Shown here: positions 46,958 through 55,326 of the stretch, piece by piece
Layout of the letters: the number at the start of each line of letters is the position of its first letter
Numbering within the stretch: the stretch's first letter is position 1
NCBI RefSeq assembly: GCF_003259365.1
Contig: NZ_QLLY01000026.1
Span: 43,088 to 107,087, forward strand
DNA from: Streptomyces sp. PsTaAH-137
Lineage (GTDB): Bacteria > Actinomycetota > Actinomycetes > Streptomycetales > Streptomycetaceae
DNA: 64,000 nt
Direction of reading: 5' to 3'
Notes under the pieces: generated by a model
Seen by the model: only the letters and a program-made list of their open reading frames with translations
Told to the model about the DNA's origin: nothing
Databases searched by the model: none
Made by a program: the position numbers and the translations under genes

Positions 46958-48193
46958 TTGGCACGGAAAATCGGCAGCCGGTACACCGCCCACCAGATCC
47001 TGGGGCGTGGCAGTGCGGGCACCGTGTGGCTGGGCGAGGGACCCGAGGGTCCCGTCGCCATCAAACTGCTGCGCGAGGATCTCGCCTCCGACCAGGAACT
47101 GGTCGGCCGCTTCGTCCAGGAGCGCACCGCCCTGCTGAGCCTCGACCACGCGCGCGTGGTCGGCGTTCACGACCTGGTGGTCGACGGCAACGACCTCGCC
47201 CTGGTCATGGACCTGGTCCGCGGCACCGACCTGCGCACCCGCCTGGAGCGCGAGCGGCGCATGGCCCCCGAGGCCGCCGTCGCGATCGCCGCCGACGTCG
47301 CCGACGCGCTGGCCGCCGCGCACGCCGCCGGCATCGTCCACCGCGACGTGAAGCCCGAGAACATCCTGCTCGACATGCAGGGCCCGCTCGGCCCCGGCGG
47401 CGCGCACCCCGCGCTCCTCACCGACTTCGGCATCGCCAAGCTGATCGACACTCCGCGCCGCACCAAGGCGACGAAGATCATCGGCACGCCGGACTGCCTC
47501 GCCCCCGAGATCGTCGAGGGCCTCCCGCCGCGCGCCGCGGTCGACATATACGCCCTCGCCACGGTCCTGTACGAGCTTCTGGCGGGGTTCACCCCGTTCG
47601 GCGGCGGGCATCCCGGGGCGATCCTGCGCCGGCACGTCACGGAGACCGTCGTCCCGCTGCCCGGCATCCCCGACGAGCTGTGGCAGCTGCTCATCCAGTG
47701 CCTCGCCAAGGCGCCGGCCTCCCGGCTGCGGGCCTCGGAGATGGCCGCCGGGCTGCGCGAGCTGCTGCCGTTCCTGGCCGGGATGGCGCCGCTCGACGTC
47801 GACGAGCCCGATGCCGAGCAGGACGCCGAGGAGCCGCAGGCGCCGGACGAGGAGCCGGTGGCGGTGGAGCGGCCCCGGCGCGGTGCCGTGCCTCTTGTTC
47901 CCGGTACGGCCTCGGCCGACTCCAACCGCGACACCCATACGTCGATGAGGGTCCCGGCGCCGGACGAGCTGGCCGGCGGCGCCCGCGGCACCGCCCGGGC
48001 TCCCCGCGCCTCGGGTGCCCCACGGCCCGGCTCCGCCCGCAACCGTCATTCCGCGCGCCGGCGCCGGATCACTCTGGGGGTGGCCGGGCTGGTCCTGGCC
48101 GCGGCGCTGGGCGGCGGCATCTGGGCCCTCTCCTCCGGAGACGCCCCCGAGCCCCCCACGGACAACCAGAACTCGGCCCCATCGGCCCCGTAG
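46958..48193 (+). CDS. pkaB: Serine/threonine protein kinase PkaB
   Basis: A 411-residue Ser/Thr kinase (S. coelicolor PkaB, as I recall, is 417). The start is the TTG at 46958, chosen for the AGGAG 6 bp upstream and the good N-terminus MARKIGSRYTAHQILGRGSAGTVW. Other motifs are VAIKLLRED, VHRDVKPENILL, DFGIAKL and GTPDCLAPEIVEG. An acidic and proline-rich linker (about 275-370) precedes one helix near 372-392, then a short external tail. The 112-bp gap after pkaA and the shared strand suggest one transcription unit, though an own promoter is possible. Its stop codon abuts repeat island 5. Confidence 0.92.
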   Translation: MARKIGSRYTAHQILGRGSAGTVWLGEGPEGPVAIKLLREDLASDQELVGRFVQERTALLSLDHARVVGVHDLVVDGNDLALVMDLVRGTDLRTRLERERRMAPEAAVAIAADVADALAAAHAAGIVHRDVKPENILLDMQGPLGPGGAHPALLTDFGIAKLIDTPRRTKATKIIGTPDCLAPEIVEGLPPRAAVDIYALATVLYELLAGFTPFGGGHPGAILRRHVTETVVPLPGIPDELWQLLIQCLAKAPASRLRASEMAAGLRELLPFLAGMAPLDVDEPDAEQDAEEPQAPDEEPVAVERPRRGAVPLVPGTASADSNRDTHTSMRVPAPDELAGGARGTARAPRASGAPRPGSARNRHSARRRRITLGVAGLVLAAALGGGIWALSSGDAPEPPTDNQNSAPSAP

Positions 48194-48780
48194 CGCCCCT
48201 CGCCCGTCTGCGGCTCCGTCATGGCTGGTCGCGCAGTTCCCCGCGCCCCTGGGCAGTTCTTCGTGCGCGGCCCGGCGGCCGCTTTTCGCGCAGGTGCCCG
48301 CGCCCCTGAGATGCGCACTTCGTGCGCCATCTCATCAAGAGAGACGCGCCACCGCCGCCCCATCAGGAGAGGCGCACCACTGCCCCATCGGGAGGCGCGC
48401 GGAGCGCAGCCTCAAGGGGAGGCGGCGCGCAGCGCACGCCTCAGGGGTGCGGGGAACTGCGCGATCAGCCACGACGGTGGCGCGCGTGAAAGTCGGCCCA
48501 GGGGTGCGGGGAACTGCGCGATCAGCCACGACGGTGGCGCGCGTGAAAGTCGGCCCAGGGGTGCGGGGAACTGCGCGATCAGCCACGACGGTGGCGCGCG
48601 TGAAAGTCGGCCCAGGGGTGCGGGGAACTGCGCGACCGGCCACGACGGTGGCGCGCGTGAGAGACGGCCCAGGGGTGCGGGGAACTGCGCGACCGGCCAC
48701 GACGGTGGCGCGCGTGAAGGACGGCCCAGGGGCGCGGGGAACTGCGCGAGGCGTGGTTACCGGACCGCAGGCGACCGGCA
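48194..48780. repeat. Repeat island 5 with 57-bp tandem array
   Basis: Fills the pkaB-prfB gap. On the left a truncated reverse core touches the pkaB stop (GCGCCCCT at 48193-48200), and fuller reverse cores end at 48251 and 48308. A TGAGATG/CATCTCA hairpin lies at about 48307-48335, followed by GC palindromes. The right half is an unusually clean tandem array: cores begin at 48442, 48499, 48556, 48613, 48670 and 48727, exactly 57 bp apart. Units 1-3 are nearly identical, 4-5 differ at a few bases, and 6 diverges after its core. Reading frames through the array are repeat artefacts. Confidence 0.9.
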
Positions 48781-48854
48781 AGCCAGGAGCCCCGGGAAAC
48801 CAAGGCGCCCGGCACCCGGCGGAAGCCGCTTGCGGCAGACGTTAGGCTGGTGAT

Positions 48855-49961
48855 GTGGCAGTCGTCGATGTATCCGAAGAGCTGAAGTCCCTCTCCTCGA
48901 CCATGGAGTCGATCGAGGCCGTCCTGGACCTCGACAAGCTGAGGGCAGATATCGCCGTGCTCGAGGAGCAGGCGGCCGCGCCGTCCCTGTGGGACGACCC
49001 GGAAGAGGCGCAGAAGATCACCAGCAAGCTGAGCCACCTCCAGGCGGAGGTGCGCAAGGCCGAGGCCCTGCGCGGTCGCATCGACGACCTCTCGGTCCTC
49101 TTCGAGATGGCCGAGGAGGAGGACGACCCGGACACCCGCGCCGAGGCGGAGTCCGAGCTGACCTCCGTGAAGAAGGCGCTGGACGAGATGGAGGTCCGTA
49201 CCCTCCTGTCCGGCGAGTACGACTCCCGCGAGGCGATCGTCAACATCCGCGCCGAGGCCGGCGGCGTCGACGCGGCCGACTTCGCCGAGCAGCTCCAGCG
49301 CATGTACCTGCGCTGGGCGGAGCGTCACGGCTACAAGACGGAGATCTACGAGACCTCGTACGCGGAAGAGGCCGGCATCAAGTCGACCAGCTTCTCGGTC
49401 CAGGTCCCGTACGCCTACGGCACGCTCTCCGTCGAGCAGGGCACGCACCGCCTGGTCCGCATCTCCCCGTTCGACAACCAGGGCCGCCGCCAGACGTCCT
49501 TCGCCGGCGTCGAGGTGCTCCCGGTGGTCGAGCAGACCGACCACGTCGAGATCGACGAGTCGGACCTGCGCATCGACGTCTACCGTTCCTCGGGCCCGGG
49601 CGGCCAGGGCGTGAACACGACGGACTCCGCGGTCCGCCTGACCCACATCCCCACCGGCATCGTGGTCTCCTGCCAGAACGAGCGCTCGCAGATCCAGAAC
49701 AAGGCCACGGCCATGAACGTTCTTCAGGCGAAGCTCCTCGAGCGTCAGCGCCAGGAGGAGCGGGCCAAGATGGACGCCCTGAAGGGCGACGGCGGCAGCT
49801 CCTGGGGCAACCAGATGCGTTCGTACGTCCTGCACCCGTACCAGATGGTCAAGGACCTCCGTACGGAATTCGAGGTCGGTAACCCGCAGTCCGTGCTCGA
49901 CGGCGAGATCGACGGCTTCATCGAGGCCGGCATTCGCTGGCGCAAGCAGCAGGAGAAGTAA
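48855..49961 (+). CDS. prfB: Peptide chain release factor 2 (RF2)
   Basis: A 368-residue class I release factor that reads UAA and UGA stop codons. The recognition tripeptide SPF is in RLVRISPFDNQGRRQTSF, and the catalytic GGQ is in SSGPGGQGVNTTDSAVR. The start is the GTG at 48855 (MAVVDVSEELK). The reading frame is continuous, without the in-frame UGA and programmed +1 shift that autoregulate E. coli prfB. Gene length and the N-terminal coiled domain fit the family. A strong hairpin terminator follows. Confidence 0.97.
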   Translation: MAVVDVSEELKSLSSTMESIEAVLDLDKLRADIAVLEEQAAAPSLWDDPEEAQKITSKLSHLQAEVRKAEALRGRIDDLSVLFEMAEEEDDPDTRAEAESELTSVKKALDEMEVRTLLSGEYDSREAIVNIRAEAGGVDAADFAEQLQRMYLRWAERHGYKTEIYETSYAEEAGIKSTSFSVQVPYAYGTLSVEQGTHRLVRISPFDNQGRRQTSFAGVEVLPVVEQTDHVEIDESDLRIDVYRSSGPGGQGVNTTDSAVRLTHIPTGIVVSCQNERSQIQNKATAMNVLQAKLLERQRQEERAKMDALKGDGGSSWGNQMRSYVLHPYQMVKDLRTEFEVGNPQSVLDGEIDGFIEAGIRWRKQQEK

Positions 49962-50289
49962 GCGAATCCGCCGTTCCGGCGGCTTTATCGACAAGGCAAC
50001 TGCCGCTCACAGAGCGGCAGTTGCCTTTCTTTGTGGGGGAGATGTGAAGGGCTTTCTGCCTTTTACATCACAGTCACATGTCCGTACGCCGGTCAATTCC
50101 CCTGGATAGGGACATTGTGCACGCAACGGCCTTGACGTTGATCTGAAAACTGGGAAGGCTGGCGCGCGGCATGCGTATCAGTGGGACGTGTGTGTACGGG
50201 GGAACGGGTCGGACGAGACTCCTGCTGCCTCCGGAACGCGGTCCCTGGCGCTGCTCCATCGACGATTGGCTACTGGGGGTAGCAGACAG
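49962..50289 (+). promoter_or_regulatory. Region between prfB and the LAETG protein: terminator, promoter, leader
   Basis: After the prfB terminator comes a possible promoter: TTGACG (50132-50137), a 17-bp spacer, then AAGGCT (50155-50160), a weak -10. The roughly 130-nt leader contains a 40-codon open frame (50171-50293) whose stop overlaps the LAETG gene start. The remaining sequence shows no other feature. Confidence 0.45.
49993..50033 (+). terminator. Rho-independent terminator after prfB
   Basis: A perfect 16-bp stem (49993-50008 with 50012-50027) with loop ACA, followed by TCTTT-type T-rich sequence, 32 bp after the prfB stop. It is one of the few terminators here with a real T tract. 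Confidence 0.92.
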
Positions 50290-50293
50290 ATGA
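50171..50293 (+). CDS. Possible 40-codon leader ORF overlapping the LAETG gene
   Basis: ATG at 50171, reading MRISGTCVYGG at its start and LLGVADR at its end. The TGA stop overlaps the ATG of the surface-protein gene by 4 bp (ATGA). GGGAAGG lies about 12 bp upstream, further than ideal. It may be a coupled leader peptide or chance; I recognise no product. Composition is less GC-skewed at third positions than the neighbours, which argues against a conserved gene. Confidence 0.25.
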   Translation: MRISGTCVYGGTGRTRLLLPPERGPWRCSIDDWLLGVADR

Positions 50294-51123
50294 CCAATAA
50301 GACGCGGATCCGTGTCGCACGGATAGCTGCCGGCGCGGTGATCGCCGCCGGTGCGTCGCTGACCGCCGCGGGGGCCGCCTCGGCCGCCGATGGCTCCGCC
50401 ACCGAGGACTGTGGCCTGCTCTCCGTCGTGCTGGGCTGCGATGACGGCGGCTCCGACGGCGGTACGACCGACGGTGGTTCCACGGACGGCGGGTCGACGG
50501 ACGGCGGCGGCGACGCCGGCGGCCTGGTCGGCGGCGGCATCGGTGGCACCGACGGCGGTGCGACGGACGGCGGTGCGACCGACGGTGGTGCCACGGACGG
50601 TGGCGCGACCGACGGTGGCGCGACGGACGGCGGTGCGACCGACGGCGGTGCGACCGATGGTGGTGCCACGGACGGTGGCGCGACCGACGGCGGTGCGACC
50701 GACGGCGGTGCGACCGATGGTGGTGCCACGGACGGTGGCGCGACCGACGGTGGTTCCACGGACGGCGGCTCCGGCAACGGCGGCTCCGACAATGGCGGCT
50801 CCGGTAACAACGGTGGCTCCGGCAACGGCGGTTCGTCGTCCACCGGCGGTTCCTCCTCCACCGGCGGTTCCTCCTCCACCGGTGGCGACAACACCAACCC
50901 CGACGGCAACAACAACCCCGTCGAGCAGGGCCAGGGCAAGGACAGCCTCCAGGACACCGGCTCCAGCACGGAGCAGGCCGGGTCCGCCAAGACCGGCGAG
51001 CTGGCCGAGACCGGTTCCTCCGGCACCACGTTCCTGCTGATCGGCGCCGCGACCATGATCGCGGGCGGTGTGGGCTTCCGCCTGCTGCCGCGCATGGCGG
51101 CCGGTCGCAACACCGCGGTGTGA
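50290..51123 (+). CDS. LAETG-type sortase substrate with GGATD repeats
   Basis: A 277-residue secreted surface protein. The ATG at 50290 gives a signal peptide, MTNKTRIRVARIAAGAVIAA, with likely cleavage after AAGAASA. A short part with two cysteines (EDCGLLSVVLGCDD) leads to low-complexity repeats: GGSTD, then thirteen GGATD units, then GGS/N and SSSTGG stretches. The C-terminus has the sorting signal LAETG at about 238-242, a hydrophobic helix, and the basic tail RLLPRMAAGR. LAxTG is the motif of class E sortases in Streptomyces, so the protein should be linked to peptidoglycan. Function unknown; the repeats suggest a flexible stalk. Confidence 0.88.
   Translation: MTNKTRIRVARIAAGAVIAAGASLTAAGAASAADGSATEDCGLLSVVLGCDDGGSDGGTTDGGSTDGGSTDGGGDAGGLVGGGIGGTDGGATDGGATDGGATDGGATDGGATDGGATDGGATDGGATDGGATDGGATDGGATDGGATDGGATDGGSTDGGSGNGGSDNGGSGNNGGSGNGGSSSTGGSSSTGGSSSTGGDNTNPDGNNNPVEQGQGKDSLQDTGSSTEQAGSAKTGELAETGSSGTTFLLIGAATMIAGGVGFRLLPRMAAGRNTAV
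50554..50748 (+). repeat. 15-bp minisatellite coding for 13 GGATD units
   Basis: Thirteen in-frame 15-bp units, all GGATD at protein level. A higher-order repeat overlies them: 50626-50690 is identical to 50686-50750 (65 bp at a 60-bp offset), so groups of four units have been duplicated recently. Such an array should vary in copy number between strains. Confidence 0.93.
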
Positions 51124-51157
51124 ACTGCGTGACGTGACCCGGGGCCACCCGGAACAC

Positions 51158-51193
51158 GAGAAGGCCCGGAGCCGATCGGCTCCGGGCCTTCTC
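51158..51193. terminator. Bidirectional terminator
   Basis: A perfect 36-bp palindrome, two 18-bp arms beginning GAGAAGGCCCGG, with no unpaired loop in sequence. It lies 34 bp after the LAETG gene stop and 29 bp beyond the stop of the convergent zinc-ribbon gene, so it can end transcription from both sides. Confidence 0.92.
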
Positions 51194-51222
51194 ACGTCCT
51201 GCCGCGGCTGCCGCCGCGGCGG

Positions 51223-51414
51223 CTAAGCCGTCTGGTGCGCGAGGAGCGCCACGGCCGCCACGAGCACCACCACCAGCGCGATCAACGCCATCGGATTGAG
51301 TCCGGACAGCGGATTCTGCTGCTGGAGCCGCTCGCGGTTCGCCCGGCAGACCGGGCAGCGGCCCTCGCTCACGGGCGCCGCGCAGTTCGCGCACACCAAC
51401 CTGTCGTAGGTCAT
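51223..51414 (-). CDS. Small zinc-ribbon membrane protein
   Basis: A 63-residue protein starting MTYDRLVCANC at the ATG at 51414; an upstream start would add 12 acidic residues. Four cysteines in two pairs, CANC and CPVC, form a zinc ribbon at about residues 8-24. One hydrophobic helix (ALIALVVVLVAAVALL) near the C-terminus anchors it. Function unknown; it probably faces the cytoplasm with the ribbon. It is convergent with the LAETG gene across a shared terminator. Confidence 0.8.
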   Translation of the reverse strand: MTYDRLVCANCAAPVSEGRCPVCRANRERLQQQNPLSGLNPMALIALVVVLVAAVALLAHQTA

Positions 51415-51735
51415 GCGCCTCTCCTCCTCCGACGCGGCGGAGCCGGCCACCGAGTACCCACTGGTTCTCTCCGCTCAACGCTCCGGGAAACGCAACCGTT
51501 CCCCCCTCCACTGTGCCAGCTTCGCGGAATTTCGGCGCGTTCCCCTCACAGGACCGTCGCTGACCAGGCACGGGACGGACAAAACCGGCAACGCAACGGG
51601 TCCCTCACCGGGACAAAACGCTCATCCAGGGGCGGCGCCTGATATCCGCGAGCCCATTCGCGTATGGTCACGCTCACCTACGGGGTGTCCACGACGCCCC
51701 CGCCCCCTACGCCCCCGACGCCCCGAGGCGCACCC

Positions 51736-52425
51736 GTGATCCGATTCGACAACGTCTCCAAGGTCTACCCGAAGCAGACCCGACCCGCTCTCCGGGATGT
51801 ATCCCTGGAGGTCGAGCGCGGCGAGTTCGTCTTCCTGGTCGGCTCCTCCGGCTCCGGCAAGTCGACGTTCCTCCGCCTCATCCTGCGTGAGGAGCGCTGC
51901 AGCCACGGCCAGGTGCACGTGCTGGGCAAGGACCTGGGCCGGGTCTCCAACTGGAAGGTCCCGCAGATCCGCCGCCAGCTCGGCACGGTCTTCCAGGACT
52001 TCCGGCTCCTGCCCAACAAGACCGTCGGTGAGAACGTCGCCTTCGCGCAGGAGGTCATCGGCAAGTCCCGCGGCGAGATCCGCAAGTCCGTGCCCCAGGT
52101 GCTCGACCTCGTCGGCCTCGGCGGCAAGGAGGAGCGGATGCCCGGCGAGCTGTCCGGCGGTGAGCAGCAGCGCGTGGCCATCGCCCGCGCCTTCGTCAAC
52201 CGCCCCAAGCTGCTGATCGCGGACGAGCCCACGGGAAACCTGGACCCGCAGACGTCGGTCGGCATCATGAAGCTGCTCGACCGCATCAACCGCACGGGCA
52301 CCACCGTGGTGATGGCCACCCACGACCAGAACATCGTGGACCAGATGCGCAAGCGCGTCATCGAGCTGGAGAAGGGCCGCCTCGTCCGCGACCAGGCACG
52401 CGGCGTCTACGGCTACCAGCACTGA
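51736..52425 (+). CDS. ftsE: Cell-division ATP-binding protein FtsE
   Basis: A 229-residue ABC ATPase. The GTG at 51736 is chosen: it gives the normal FtsE start MIRFDNVSKVYPKQ, has GAGG upstream, and the longer frame adds only a proline-rich stretch. Walker A GSSGSGKST, signature LSGGEQQRVAIARAF and Walker B LLIADEPTGNLD are intact. FtsE pairs with FtsX to couple ATP hydrolysis to wall hydrolases at the septum. It lies 39 bp upstream of ftsX. Confidence 0.96.
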   Translation: MIRFDNVSKVYPKQTRPALRDVSLEVERGEFVFLVGSSGSGKSTFLRLILREERCSHGQVHVLGKDLGRVSNWKVPQIRRQLGTVFQDFRLLPNKTVGENVAFAQEVIGKSRGEIRKSVPQVLDLVGLGGKEERMPGELSGGEQQRVAIARAFVNRPKLLIADEPTGNLDPQTSVGIMKLLDRINRTGTTVVMATHDQNIVDQMRKRVIELEKGRLVRDQARGVYGYQH

Positions 52426-52464
52426 GAAGTACCGAGTGAAGCTGCGAAAGGCTCAGTAAGCGCT

Positions 52465-53382
52465 ATGCGTGCCCAATTCGTTCTGTCGGAGATCGGCGTC
52501 GGTCTGCGGCGCAATCTCACGATGACCTTCGCCGTCGTCATCTCGGTGGCCCTCTCGCTCGCCCTGTTCGGCGCCTCGCTGCTCATGAGCGATCAGGTCA
52601 ACCAGATGAAGGGCTACTGGTACGACAAGGTCAACGTCTCGATCTTCCTCTGCAACAAGGGCGACTCCGAGTCCGACCCGAACTGCGCCAAGGGCCCGGT
52701 CACGGCCGAGCAGAAGAAGCAGGTCCTCGACGACCTGCGGAAGATGCCGGTCGTCGACAAGGTCGCGTACGAGTCCCAGGACCAGGCGTACAAGCACTAC
52801 AAGGAGCAGTTCGGCGACTCCCCGCTGGCCAGTTCGCTCACCCCGGACCAGTTGCAGGAGTCGTACCGGATCAAGCTCAAGGACCCGGAGAAGTACGAGG
52901 TCATCGCGACCGCGTTCAACGGCAGGCCCGGCGTGCAGTCCGTGCAGGACCAGAAGGGCGTGCTCGACAACCTCTTCAAGCTGCTCGGCTACCTGAACGT
53001 CGCGGCGGGCGCGGTGATGGCGGTGATGCTGATCGTGGCGCTGCTGCTGATCGTCAACACCGTGCGCGTCTCCGCGTTCAGCCGCCGCCGCGAGACCGGC
53101 ATCATGCGGCTCGTCGGGGCCTCCGGCTTCTACATCCAGGCGCCGTTCATCATGGAGGCCGCGGTCGCCGGGCTCATCGGCGGCGGCATCGCCTGTCTGT
53201 TCCTGGCGGGCGGCCAGTACTTCGTGATCGACAACGGCGTGGCGCTCTCCGAGAAGCTCCAGCTCATCAACTTCATCGGCTGGGACGCCGTGTTGACCAA
53301 GCTGCCGCTCATCCTCGCCGTCAGTGTGCTGATGCCCGCGCTTGCCGCATTCGTGGCGCTGCGCAAGTACCTGAAGGTGTGA
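52465..53382 (+). CDS. ftsX: Cell-division permease FtsX
   Basis: A 305-residue protein with four helices: one at about residues 20-42 and three after 170. A large extracellular domain (about 45-165) has two cysteines (FLCNKGDSESDPNC), a likely disulphide in the actinobacterial type of this domain. The FtsX core RVSAFSRRRETGIMRLVGAS is present. In related actinobacteria FtsX recruits and activates a NlpC/P60 hydrolase. It is followed by a moderate terminator and then the protease gene. Confidence 0.96.
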   Translation: MRAQFVLSEIGVGLRRNLTMTFAVVISVALSLALFGASLLMSDQVNQMKGYWYDKVNVSIFLCNKGDSESDPNCAKGPVTAEQKKQVLDDLRKMPVVDKVAYESQDQAYKHYKEQFGDSPLASSLTPDQLQESYRIKLKDPEKYEVIATAFNGRPGVQSVQDQKGVLDNLFKLLGYLNVAAGAVMAVMLIVALLLIVNTVRVSAFSRRRETGIMRLVGASGFYIQAPFIMEAAVAGLIGGGIACLFLAGGQYFVIDNGVALSEKLQLINFIGWDAVLTKLPLILAVSVLMPALAAFVALRKYLKV

Positions 53383-53406
53383 CGAGAGTCCCCCGCCATA
53401 TGGGGC

Positions 53407-53433
53407 GCCGCACGGGTCAACCCGCCGTGCGGC
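53407..53433 (+). terminator. Hairpin after ftsX
   Basis: A 9-bp GC stem (GCCGCACGG with CCGTGCGGC) and a 9-nt loop, 24 bp after the ftsX stop. There is no T-tract. It may partly separate ftsX from the S41 protease gene. Confidence 0.5.
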
Positions 53434-53460
53434 GGCCCGCGTTGTCCTAGACTCGCCGAC

Positions 53461-54729
53461 ATGTCAGGCCCGGATCGGTTCTCGGTGAAGTCCGCGTCGG
53501 CCGCGTCGTCCGCACCGGTCGCACCGCACGCGCCGTCCGCGCCCGCCGCGCCCTCTGCGGTTCGTCGTATCGGCCGCGCCGCGGCCCTCACCGCGGTCTT
53601 CAGCTGCGTCCTCGCCACCGGCGCCGCCACGGGCGCGCTGCCCGGAGAGGGCGACAAGGCGCCCGCGCGACAGGACACCGCCGTCGCCCCCCACCCCGGG
53701 AAGGCGTCCGGCACGGCCCACGGCAGGGTCTCCGACGAGGCGGCCGAGGCGGCCTCCGAGGCGATGTCCGACGGCAAGTCCCCCGAGCAGTCCGCGGAGG
53801 CCGCCGAGGAGGCCGTCAGCCGCAGCGGCGACCGCTGGGGCGCCGTCTACTCCCAGGGCGAGTACCACGAGTTCGAGCAGGCCCTCGACGGCGAGTACAC
53901 CGGCGTCGGCCTCTGGGCCCGCCGCACCGCCGACGGCCAGGTGCAGGTCACCAAGGTGCGCTCCGGGTCACCCGCGGCGCTCGCCGGGATCCGCGACGGC
54001 GACCGCATCGCGGCCGTCAACGGCCGGGCGGTCACCGGCCGGCCCGTCACCGAGGTGCTGACCCTGCTGCGCGGCGAGCGCGCCGGCACCTCCGTCCACG
54101 TAGGACTCCAGCGCGGCACGCGCGCGTGGAGCGAGACGCTGCGCCGGGCCAACCTGCCCACCGACTCCGTCTCCGTCAGCCGCGTCGGCGGCGGGGCGAC
54201 GCTCGTCAAGGTCACCGCCTTCACCAAGGGCTCCGGCGAGAAGGTGCGCACGGCGGTGCGCGCGGCGCCCGCGCGCGGGGGCGTCGTCCTCGATCTGCGG
54301 GGCAACTCCGGCGGCCTGATCGACGAGGCGGTCACCGCCGCCTCCGCCTTCCTCGACGGCGGGCTCGTCGCCACCTACGACGTCCGCGGCAGCCAGCGCG
54401 CCCTGCACGCCCGGGGCGGCGGCGACACCACCAGACCGCTGGTCGTGCTCGTCGACAGCGGCACGATGAGCGCGGCCGAACTGCTCACCGGCGCCCTCCA
54501 GGACCGCGGCCGGGCCGTGGTCGTGGGCACCCGCACCTTCGGCAAGGGCTCGGTGCAGATGCCGAGCAGGCTGCCCGACGGCTCCGTCGCGGAGCTGACC
54601 GTCGGGCACTACCGCACCCCCTCGGGCCGAGGCGTGGACAGCAGGGGCATCACCCCCGACCTGGAGGCCGACAAGGACGCCCTGCGCAGGGCGGAGACAG
54701 TATTGACTGGCCTCGGCACCCCCTCGTAG
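53461..54729 (+). CDS. C-terminal processing peptidase, S41 family (Ctp/Prc)
   Basis: A 422-residue serine protease. An N-terminal helix (about residues 40-62) acts as signal or anchor. A PDZ domain lies at about 145-210 (SGSPAALAGIRDGDRIAAVNG). The peptidase core follows with the conserved LDLRGNSGG, the catalytic serine in DSGTMSAAELLTGAL and the lysine in TFGKGSVQMP, the Ser-Lys dyad of the family. It probably trims exported proteins outside the membrane. Position between ftsX and smpB matches what I recall for Streptomyces chromosomes. Confidence 0.93.
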   Translation: MSGPDRFSVKSASAASSAPVAPHAPSAPAAPSAVRRIGRAAALTAVFSCVLATGAATGALPGEGDKAPARQDTAVAPHPGKASGTAHGRVSDEAAEAASEAMSDGKSPEQSAEAAEEAVSRSGDRWGAVYSQGEYHEFEQALDGEYTGVGLWARRTADGQVQVTKVRSGSPAALAGIRDGDRIAAVNGRAVTGRPVTEVLTLLRGERAGTSVHVGLQRGTRAWSETLRRANLPTDSVSVSRVGGGATLVKVTAFTKGSGEKVRTAVRAAPARGGVVLDLRGNSGGLIDEAVTAASAFLDGGLVATYDVRGSQRALHARGGGDTTRPLVVLVDSGTMSAAELLTGALQDRGRAVVVGTRTFGKGSVQMPSRLPDGSVAELTVGHYRTPSGRGVDSRGITPDLEADKDALRRAETVLTGLGTPS

Positions 54730-54736
54730 TGCGAAA

Positions 54737-55300
54737 ATGGCCAGCACTATGGCCAAGGGAATGTACGTACCGAAGGAGTCCCAGCCCAAGCAGGGCAAGG
54801 GCAAGGCGTCCGACCAGAAGGACGGCAAGCGCAAGATCGTCGCGCAGAACAAGAAGGCGCGGCACGACTACCTGATCATGGACACCTACGAGGCCGGCAT
54901 CGTGCTGTCCGGCACCGAGGTCAAGTCGCTCCGGCAGGGACGTACCTCCCTCGCGGACGCCTTCGTCCAGATCGACGGGGGAGAGGCGTGGCTGCACAAC
55001 GCCCACATCCCCGAGTACAGCCAGGGCACCTGGACCAACCACGCCGTGCGCCGCAAGCGCAAGCTGCTCCTGCACCGCGACGAGATCGACAAGCTGGACG
55101 CGAAGTCCCAGGACGCGGGCCACACGATCGTGACCCTCGCGATCTACTTCAAGGACGGCCGCGCCAAGGCCGAGATCGCGCTCGCCAAGGGCAAGAAGGA
55201 GTACGACAAGCGGCAGACCCTGCGTGAGCAGCAGGACCGGCGGGACTCGGACCGGGCGATCGCGGCGGCCAAGCGGCGGCAGCGGGCGCGGGAGCGCTGA
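54737..55300 (+). CDS. smpB: SsrA-binding protein SmpB
   Basis: A 187-residue tmRNA partner needed for trans-translation. It has NKKARHDYLIMDTYEAGIVLSGTEVKSLRQGR and the C-terminal KGKKEYDKRQTLREQQDRRDSDRAI tail that enters the ribosomal decoding site. The start is uncertain: ATG 54737 or ATG 54749; neither has a clear ribosome site, and the N-terminal 30 residues are an unusual lysine/glycine-rich extension compared with a typical 155-160 residue SmpB. The ssrA gene lies 114 bp downstream. Confidence 0.93.
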   Translation: MASTMAKGMYVPKESQPKQGKGKASDQKDGKRKIVAQNKKARHDYLIMDTYEAGIVLSGTEVKSLRQGRTSLADAFVQIDGGEAWLHNAHIPEYSQGTWTNHAVRRKRKLLLHRDEIDKLDAKSQDAGHTIVTLAIYFKDGRAKAEIALAKGKKEYDKRQTLREQQDRRDSDRAIAAAKRRQRARER

Positions 55301-55326
55301 GGAACGCCGGCCCGGCAGGAATAGGC

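Noticed and set aside
48442..48780. CRISPR array
   Set aside because: Units are contiguous near-identical 57-bp repeats without unique spacers, and no cas gene is present.
48335..48781. Repeated-peptide open frames in the 57-bp array
   Set aside because: 57 is a multiple of 3, so an array stays open in several frames; the peptides change frame-to-frame and the unit also occurs in non-coding islands.
48855..49961. Programmed frameshift in prfB
   Set aside because: The frame is continuous from the GTG with no internal UGA.
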